From positions 20,960,991 through 21,024,990 of the forward strand of contig CP136061.1 of the NCBI GenBank assembly GCA_032622095.1: a DNA stretch of 64,000 nucleotides, read 5' to 3'. The notes below the pieces were generated by a model. It searched no databases. It worked only from the letters and a program-made list of their open reading frames with translations, and had not been told where the DNA came from. The position numbers and the translations under genes are program-made. Shown here in pieces: positions 56,775-64,000 of the stretch (its first letter is position 1; each line of letters begins with the position of its first letter). This stretch comes from Siphonodentalium dalli. Lineage: Eukaryota > Mollusca > Scaphopoda > Gadilida > Siphonodentaliidae.

Positions 56775-56905
56775 CTGGACAAATCCAAATGGAAACTGTA
56801 TCTGAGTAAGGCCTCTGGTTCCTTCAAAGAATTTATTTCTCCAATCCGTGATCATTCCTGGGAAAGTGCAGTTATATGTGTCAGGTTTACCGGCATTGGA
56901 TTCAC
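56775..56905 (-). CDS. SIAE: SIAE gene B, exon 6
   Basis: 131 nt, acceptor ATTATTACAG, donor GTAGAT, phase 1 in and 0 out. It encodes ESNAGKPDTYNCTFPGM, ITDWRNKFFEGTRGL and FPFGFVQ. Same length as gene A exon 6 with few replacements; the NCT sequon is kept. Confidence 0.94.
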
Positions 56906-57485
56906 CTGTAATAATGTAATATTTGTAAATGGAAATGACATAACAGTTGAAAGTATTTGAAACACATAATTATACTGTAAAATCCTTTTAATTAGTGGGG
57001 GTCTATTAATCGTTGATTTCGTGGTTTGGTTGAACCACAAATTCAACATCCAATGAAATAATTGATGAGATGAAACGTAATCATTTTATAAAAAATTTCA
57101 ATCATTATCGAAAACCATATTTATATAATACATCATCTGATCCCTTTTAAAATATTTTGTACAAACAATGCACAATGAATTGATCACTTAATAAAGGCTA
57201 ATGGTTTAACCTTGCATAGGCAACATAACACAATAAGTAACAACCTCACCAACAATTATGTCAAATGAAGCTGGTTGCTATTAATGTACTTAGTATATCA
57301 TGGCACCCTTTTGGGTCTGGCCTACATGGGGGTCCAGTTTCTCAATAGTGATACCATAAACCTGCTCTTGTGGATAAATATGATATCTGATCCACTAATT
57401 CATGTCCCCACAAAATGGCCTTTTTATGAAAAACATTGAAAATTGATGCTGATGAAATAAAAGGTATAATAGCCATGTGACCAGC

Positions 57486-57503
57486 TGACGTCAGGTGACG
57501 TCA
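57486..57503. promoter_or_regulatory. paired TGACGTCA palindromes
   Basis: Two perfect CRE-like octamers separated by GG (57486-57493 and 57496-57503), in intron 5 of gene B about 200 bp before a satellite. Sequence match only; no evidence of function. Confidence 0.3.
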
Positions 57504-57711
57504 AACACACGATTGGTGGAAACTGCCAGTTCATGGATCATTCATATACCGGGCCCAATGTTTCACATGCTCATATACCCACAATGTTTCGTGCACAGTA
57601 TCTTAAACACAGCTACCAAGGGTGATGGGGGACATGGTGATTTAAATGGGGCATTATAGCCAATCGGACTGCTACTGGTAGTTACAACCGGATGTGGGGA
57701 CAAATGGGTTT

Positions 57712-59810
57712 ACATGTATTCACCACTCATTAGCGTGAAGCACATGTATTCACCACTCATTAGCGTGAAGCACATGTATTCACCACTCATTAGCGTGAAG
57801 CACATGTATTCACCACTCATTAGCGTGAAGCACATGTATTCACCACTCATTAGCGTGAAGCACATGTATTCACCACTCATTAGCGTGAAGCACATGTATT
57901 CACCACTCATTAGCGTGAAGCACATGTATTCACCACTCATTAGCGTGAAGCACATGTATTCACCACTCATTAGCGTGAAGCACATGTATTTCACCACTCA
58001 TTAGCGTGAAGCACATGTATTCACCACTCATTAGCGTGAAGCACATGTATTCACCACTCATTAGCGTGAAGCACATGTATTCACCACTCATTAGCGTGAA
58101 GCACATGTATTCACCACTCATTAGCGTGAAGCACATGTATTCACCACTCATTAGCGTGAAGCACATGTACTCACCACTCATTAGCGTGAAGCACATGTAT
58201 TCACCACTCATTAGCGTGAAGCACATGTATTCACCACTCATTAGCGTGAAGCACATGTATTCACCACTCATTAGCATGAAGCACATGTATTCACCACTCA
58301 TTAGCGTGAAGCACATGTATTCACCACTCATTAGCGTGAAGCACATGTATTCACCACTCATTAGCATGAAGCACATGTATTCACCACTCATTAGCGTGAA
58401 GCACATGTATTCACCACTCATTAGCATGAAGCACATGTATTCACCACTCATTAGCGTGAAGCACATGTATTCACCACTCATTAGCGTGAAGCACATGTAT
58501 TCACCACTCATTAGCGTGAAGCACATGTATTCACCACTCATTAGCGTGAAGCACATGTATTCACCACTCATTAGCGTGAAGCACATGTATTTCACCACTC
58601 ATTAGCGTGAAGCACATGTATTCACCACTCATTAGCGTGAAGCACATGTATTCACCACTCATTAGCGTGAAGCACATGTATTCACCACTCATTAGCGTGA
58701 AGCACATGTATTCACCACTCATTAGCGTGAAGCACATGTATTTCACCACTCATTAGCGTGAAGCACATGTATTCACCACTCATTAGCGTGAAGCACATGT
58801 ATTCACCACTCATTAGCGTGAAGCACATGTATTCACCACTCATTAGCGTGAAGCACATGTATTCACCACTCATTAGCGTGAAGCACATGTATTCACCACT
58901 CATTAGCGTGAAGCACATGTATTCACCACTCATTAGCGTGAAGCACATGTATTCACCACTCATTAGCGTGAAGCACATGTACTCACCACTCATTAGCGTG
59001 AAGCACATGTATTCACCACTCATTAGCGTGAAGCACATGTATTCACCACTCATTAGCGTGAAGCACATGTATTCACCACTCATTAGCGTGAAGCACATGT
59101 ATTCACCACTCATTAGCGTGAAGCACATGTATTCACCACTCATTAGCGTGAAGCACATGTACTCACCACTCATTAGCGTGAAGCACATGTATTCACCACT
59201 CATTAGCGTGAAACACATGTACTCACCACTCATTAGCGTGAAGCACATGTATTCACCACTCATTAGCGTGAAGCACATGTATTCACCACTCATTAGCGTG
59301 AAGCACATGTATTCACCACTCATTAGCATGAAGCACATGTATTCACCACTCATTAGCATGAAGCACATGTATTCACCACTCATTAGCGTGAAGCACATGT
59401 ATTCACCACTCATTAGCGTGAAGCACATGTATTCACCACTCATTAGCGTGAAGCACATGTATTCACCACTCATTAGCGTGAAGCACATGTATTCACCACT
59501 CATTAGCGTGAAGCACATGTATTCACCACTCATTAGCGTGAAGCACATGTATTCACCACTCATTAGCATGAAGCACATGTATTTCACCACTCATTAGCGT
59601 GAAGCACATGTATTCACCACTCATTAGCGTGAAGCACATGTATTCACCACTCATTAGCGTGAAGCACATGTATTCACCACTCATTAGCGTGAAGCACATG
59701 TATTCACCACTCATTAGCGTGAAGCACATGTATTCAACTGACCGGATGTGGGGACAAATGGGTTTATATGTATTCACCACTCATTAGCGTGAAGCACATG
59801 TATTCAACTG
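57712..59810. repeat. 30-bp satellite array
   Basis: About 67 nearly identical units of CACCACTCATTAGCGTGAAG plus CACATGTATT. Variants include CATGAAG for CGTGAAG in several units and four 31-bp units with TATTTCACC (near 57990, 58590, 58741, 59581). The array stops at 59732. Then a copy of the left flank (GGATGTGGGGACAAATGGGT, also at about 57691) and one more unit follow. Long open frames on both strands are artefacts of the 30-bp period. Intron 5 of gene B. Confidence 0.96.
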
Positions 59811-59978
59811 AATCACAGAAATTTTAAATACATATTTGTCTTTGTAGGTTTTTCAAGAGTTTTTCTAACCTGGAAACCTATGAGATAACTGTCTGAGCCT
59901 TTCCGTGCGCATTTCATTTAATAAGTCCCATTGAAACGTTCATTGACACCCAGTTATGGAAAATTTGTACTGAATGAG

Positions 59979-60344
59979 TTAACCCTTTACCCAACAAACC
60001 GGCCAAAACCGGCCAAATAAAGCTGCAACAGCCTAAATTATCTTGGGTCTGTCTCAATAAAACCATACAAATATGGATATCATTGGAACCGGCTCATTGA
60101 CCACATTGTGATGGTTACAGTTATGCCCTGTGCCAATGCATTCTCTTATATATGCGAGTCGACCATAGGTCGCCTCGCATATATAAGAGAATGCATTGGC
60201 CTAAAAAAAATCTTTTCTTACATTTTATAATTTTTAATGTGTTAAGCCAATGCATTCTCTTATATATGCGAGGCGACCTATGGTCGACTCGCATATATAA
60301 GAGAATGCATTGGCACAGGGCCGTTCTGTTGGGTAAAGGGTTAA
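59979..60344. mobile_element. TTAA-flanked element made of two inverted hairpins
   Basis: TTAACCCTTTACCCAACA at left and TGTTGGGTAAAGGGTTAA at right. Inside, two near-perfect hairpins (60131-60201 and 60247-60316), each built on GCCAATGCATTCTCTTATAT and its complement, are themselves inverted copies of each other. A roughly 41-bp host phrase (CCCATTGAAACGTTCATTGA...) occurs on both sides, at 59929 and 60349. Confidence 0.88.
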
Positions 60345-60797
60345 TAGTTCCCATTGAAACGTTCATTGACACCCAGTTATGGAAAATTTGTTTATTCCTT
60401 TAGTTTTGTACACTTACCATTAAGATGTTGATCTGTCCATTTCCTCTATTATGAAATAAATATTTTGATAGCTAGATAATGTTGAAATACTGAACATTTT
60501 GGGGCAGATAAGAAGCTTTCAGACAAATCCGTTGTGTTGGTCTGTACATTGCGTTGACACGATCCATTGTCAGGGTCAAACCGTTCACACGGGTGCGTAC
60601 ATTGCGTTATAATGTAGAGCTTCCGATTAATAATTGCAGCTAATAAGTTTTATATTGGAATAAATGCAATATTGCAAATCAATCTGTCTGTAATAAATTA
60701 TATCTATGATAATGTCAAACATTTCAAATCCCAATAACAAACACTTTATTGACATAAATACAAGTAGATTTTCCTTCGCATCAAAATGTTTTCGTAC

Positions 60798-60931
60798 CTT
60801 GATACCATAAAACTCCATATATGGTGAAGTTGAGCAGTGGGTGTATCATAGCATTGTATAGAACAGTTGGTCCACTTGGGCCATTCGAACCATTATGAAG
60901 TTTGTTGAGCACCGAGACAGAAGATCTTTTG
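60798..60931 (-). CDS. SIAE: SIAE gene B, exon 5
   Basis: 134 nt, acceptor TAATTTTTCAG, donor GTACGA, phase 2 in and 1 out. It encodes [34 protein letters not shown] and VLWYQ. Both the exon and the flanking intron sequence match gene A (37078-37211). Confidence 0.95.
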
Positions 60932-61969
60932 CTGAAAAATTAAAGAAATCACATGCATTTTCAAGGCATTAACTGAACAACTTGTGTGTTGTATATGAAA
61001 TTCAAACTGATTTTCGCCCACTAACTCAGCAGGCTATAAATATGGAACATAATAACTGATACTGTATGATACATATCAGAACGGATTGCTGGGGTGCTCA
61101 CCCGAACAAAAGCAAAATTGAAAACAAAATTCTCGTATTCATTAATAGCATGGTTCAGCCACAACATGTGTTGACTAATGTAATCACTGTGACTACGCAT
61201 ACATGGCAGTTTTTTGTTGATATTTTTGGTGTCAAACGTGTAAATTATAGCAAGGAACTCTTATGGGCCTGCGAATATGTTGATATCTCTGGTGTGACGT
61301 CCGATTTGAATATCCAATTTATTCTGATCATTGTCACAATGTTACAATGTTTACACATAGTAATGATGAATCTGCGATATTAATTTTGTCGTGATACACA
61401 TGTTGTGTTAATTACCAAGGTTGGTTCACTATATATGTAATGTCAAAACGCGCAATAGATGAGATGTCACATTTATTCACAAAGGCCTAGTATTTTATTA
61501 TCAATCGTTTGTTTGGTGGTTAATTGCGTTATCGGGATGGATATATTTCTGTATAAATGAATGTGTCTATGTGCCTTATTTTCTATTTTCGAAAAAACTA
61601 CACAATTTGTGGGTGTACATGTAAATATATCACTGTAGTTAGTGTCCCATGTATGATCACGGCACACATATGTCAATCTGCAGTTTATATGGTAATAATA
61701 TCAACTGCAGCTATTTAATTTCATTTACTAAAATTGATTGATATCTATATAAGTTATACCACCGGGAATTTGCACATGCTAACACTGACGCTTATGCTAG
61801 CTATTTTCTTTCGAAATATTTTATGCACTGAAATTTTCCAACGGTCATAATTAGGCTGTAGGAAAATAATTTATGATCAGCTTTGAGGACCTACGCTATG
61901 CACCAGTGGCTATCCGGTTCAAATTGAGATTTGCTTTGACAGTCTACTGATTTTATATTGGTTTTTATA
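60932..61969. other. intron 4 of gene B, homologous to gene A intron 4
   Basis: 60940-61400 matches 37215-38240 apart from the gene A-specific insertion at about 37505-38020 (shared GAACGGATTGCTGGGGTGCT). No gene. Confidence 0.7.
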
Positions 61970-62400
61970 CGCCCTTTTGAAAAAAGGTTGTATTTATAAT
62001 GTAATCAGTCTGTCCATCAGTCCGTCCGTACTTCCATCTGTCCGTCCATCTATTAACATTTTTGGTTTCCGATCGATAACTCCAGTTTGCATTATTTGAT
62101 CTGAACCAAAGTTGGTATGTGTATTTCCCAGCTAAAATACAGGCCAAATCCAAATATGGGTTCCATCTAATTATTTTTAAATGATTTACGGCCCTTTTTC
62201 GACTTAGAATTTGATCGTATGTTAAAAATTTTGGTTTCTGATCTATAACTCCAGTTTGGATTATTTTATTTGAACCAAAGCTGGTATGTGTGTTCCCAGC
62301 TAAGAATACAGGCCAAGTTTGAATATAGGTTCTGTCCAACTATTTTCACATGAGTTACAGCCATTTTACGACTTAGAATTTGACTGCAGTTTGGCATTGA
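61970..62400. repeat. dispersed repeat with CCGTCCGTACTTCC start
   Basis: Two diverged units (ACTCCAGTTTGCATTATTTG and ACTCCAGTTTGGATTATTTT; GGTATGTGT; CAGGCCAA) in the opposite orientation to 7200-7745 and 56390-56755. Intron 4 of gene B. Confidence 0.65.
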
Positions 62401-62603
62401 AATTAGGGGTATATCAGATATTCTTTGTTAGCTCAAATTATTATTTTCTTTTGTGGAAGAACAATTCGAAATGGCTAAAGAGCGTATTTTGCCACGCCCT
62501 AGCGATGCTCTTTTTAGAATATGTGGAATAAGCCCCCTCATTCCCCCCTGATCTTGCCCCTAAATCAAACTAAGATACTTGGGCTTACAGACCATTGACT
62601 CAC

Positions 62604-62781
62604 TCTGTAGGTTTTATTCCACATTTCTCAAGCGAGTCAGGAGAGGACCAGGCTTCCACAGGTGTTCCTCCCCAGGTGGAGCTGATCAGACCAATCGGGT
62701 ACTTTAAATTCTGGTACAGTCTCTTTCCATAAAGCCAGCAAACAGCAGAAAAATATGTCCATGATTTACCTCCAACAGAAG
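62604..62781 (-). CDS. SIAE: SIAE gene B, exon 4
   Basis: 178 nt, acceptor CTAATTTTAG, donor GTGAGT present once, phase 1 in and 2 out. It encodes ASVGGKSWTYFSAVCWLY, LKYPIGLISSTWGGTPVE and AWSSPDSLEKCGIKP. Nearly identical to gene A exon 4. Exons 1 to 3 of gene B are not found between here and 64000, so they should lie to the right. Confidence 0.94.
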
Positions 62782-63339
62782 CTAAAATTAGAAATGATTA
62801 TTTTGATAAAGCAGTGAAATCCAATAAAATTAGGCAAAATCTAAGGCAAATATCTGTGTTGCAGGATCGACCAACTGTGATGTATATGGAAGAGGTGTGG
62901 TTTTAGTCAGTTACATAAAGGGCGTGAATCAGACATGTTAAGTTTTCAAAATGTCAATCCGGGAGATTTTTTTCGGGAGGTCTGCCCAAAAATGTTCGTG
63001 TTCCAAAAATAATTTTTATGATGAAGATTACATAGTTTTAATGAGTTTCTATTTGTGTTTATTTTATAAATATATACACCTTATATAAAATGGTACTGAA
63101 TGTCATGTTGGTAACTGTAATAGAGCTGCTGTGAGTGGGAGATACGTGCATGTTTAATTGTTTATATAAAAATAATAATGTTAAAAGTATATAGAGTTTT
63201 CTCCCTTCTACCGTAATATTTGCACTGCGTTGACCCAATGTTCTTATTAAATCGATCTATTTTGATTTTGTCAGGGAGATTTCTGCGGCAGTTTTATTTA
63301 ACAGCGTTGGGTTTGAAAATAAAATGATTTTTAGTTTAA
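62782..63339. other. intron 3 of gene B, no further exon
   Basis: The first 110 bp match gene A intron 3 (39079-39310). After about 62900 the homology is lost, and a phrase AATCCGGGAGATTTT recurs at 62957 and 63823, suggesting that 62940-63930 is an inserted element. Confidence 0.5.
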
Positions 63340-63352
63340 TTATTTATTTTGA

Positions 63353-63562
63353 TCAAGCACAGAAAAATAGAACATAACATGAAACACAAAATGCATTACA
63401 AACTTTGCAATATGCTGTATTTTCGTTTCTATCACTTTTAGTAATCCATGGCATGTCACTGATCCATGAATATTTAAATTTGGACTCATAACGGGCACGT
63501 TTTTTGGACGGTTCGACAGACATTTTGATATGTTTTCCACACAGATATGACATAAACGCCAT
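63353..63562 (-). pseudogene. zinc-finger-like transposon ORF fragment
   Basis: A 69-codon frame reads KKRARYESKFKYSWI, MPWITKSDRNENTAYCKVC and NAFCV. The pattern of an aromatic/basic 'KFKYSW...PW' block followed by AYCxVCxAFxV resembles the N-terminal zinc-finger region of hAT-like transposase-derived proteins. The His part of the finger is not visible because the frame ends. Likely a transposon remnant or one exon of such a gene; low certainty. Confidence 0.35.
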
Positions 63563-64000
63563 CAGTTGGATTAATATAGGCCCCTATGCCTTCTTGTGAA
63601 AACAAGATTATCACTAATCAGTGAAATTAAATCATAAAGTATCCGTTACTTAGAAATGTTCATCAATGGGACCTCACAATACAAGTGTGCACTTGTGATT
63701 GTATGTATTGTATACTATAACAACACGCTTTATACGTGTGGCTTCTCCAGAGTGTGAAAATCAATTAATACCAGTCAAACAAACAAAACTTCGTTTTGGA
63801 ATTTTGAATGCGGGGTTTTGATGAATCCGGGAGATTTTGGGGGTAATCCGTGTTTGCGGAATTGCCGTGGGAATCCGTGAGTCTCACGGACAATCCGTGA
63901 AACTAAACAGCTCTGGCGTGAATATAACTTCCTATAATTGATATTATAATTGAAAATCAGTGTAATTTTAACAGATATAAATAAAGTGAAAGGATGATTG
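63563..64000. other. no recognisable gene
   Basis: Contains the second AATCCGGGAGATTTT phrase and a cluster of CCGTG words (ATCCGTGAGTCTCACGGA is a short palindrome near 63871). Nothing else can be supported. Confidence 0.35.

Noticed and set aside
57714-59597. ORFs of up to 292 codons made of a 10-residue repeat
   Set aside because: 30-bp satellite artefact, open on both strands at once and interrupted only where a unit gains one T.
57712-59732. CRISPR-like array
   Set aside because: Units are contiguous with no unique spacers, in an animal intron.

Overview
This window is eukaryotic genomic DNA from an animal. It is AT-rich, genes are split into short exons with GT/AG junctions, and it is dense with minisatellites, hairpin MITEs and tyrosine-recombinase (YR) retrotransposons. 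The repeat style (GACAGACGGACGG-type repeats, DIRS and split-direct-repeat elements, many foldback MITEs) suggests a marine invertebrate, possibly a mollusc or another lophotrochozoan. That assignment is an inference.

The only recognisable host genes are two tandem paralogues of sialate O-acetylesterase (SIAE), both on the minus strand. Gene A (about 46818 down to 21843, or to 12993 with an extra last exon) has all nine coding exons: signal-peptide exon, GQSN nucleophile exon, WYQGESN region, HPRDK exon and a Cys-rich C-terminal exon. Splice phases join without a break into about 558 residues. Gene B (62781 down to 51809) shows exons 4 to 9 with identical exon lengths, except exon 8, which differs by one codon. 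Its exons 1 to 3 should lie beyond the right edge. Introns are also recognisably homologous, so the pair arose by segmental tandem duplication.

Gene A has been reworked by local duplication at functional signals. The start codon sits in a 12-bp tandem duplication. The exon 4 donor is triplicated in a 52-bp array. The exon 8 donor is repeated five times in a 24-bp in-frame array. The terminal exon exists twice, the two copies separated by a 6.5-kb transposon whose end supplies the stop codon of the inner copy.

Layout: 1-12990, repeats and MITEs with no recognisable gene; 12993-15365, duplicated last exon of gene A with an 823-bp foldback insertion; 15366-21851, a long-TIR DNA element carrying a 3.4-kb split-direct-repeat YR retrotransposon (A1-gag-B1-A2-B2) and a C-rich satellite; 21843-24599, exons 9, 8 and 7 of gene A; 26198-30838, a structurally complete DIRS1-like element (gag, RT/RNase H, YR, inverted repeats, internal complementary region) inserted in a MITE in intron 6; 30938-39078, exons 6, 5 and 4, with a decayed second split-direct-repeat-type retroelement at 31560-35720; 40100-43762, a 21-bp minisatellite in intron 3; 44535-46818, exons 3 to 1; 47373-48905, a large palindrome in the intergenic region; 51809-62781, gene B with a 30-bp satellite at 57712-59732; 62900-64000, repeat-like sequence with one zinc-finger-like ORF fragment.

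Most long ORFs in the satellites (10.1-10.8, 40.1-43.8 and 57.7-59.8 kb) are by-products of repeat units whose length is a multiple of three and are not called as genes.
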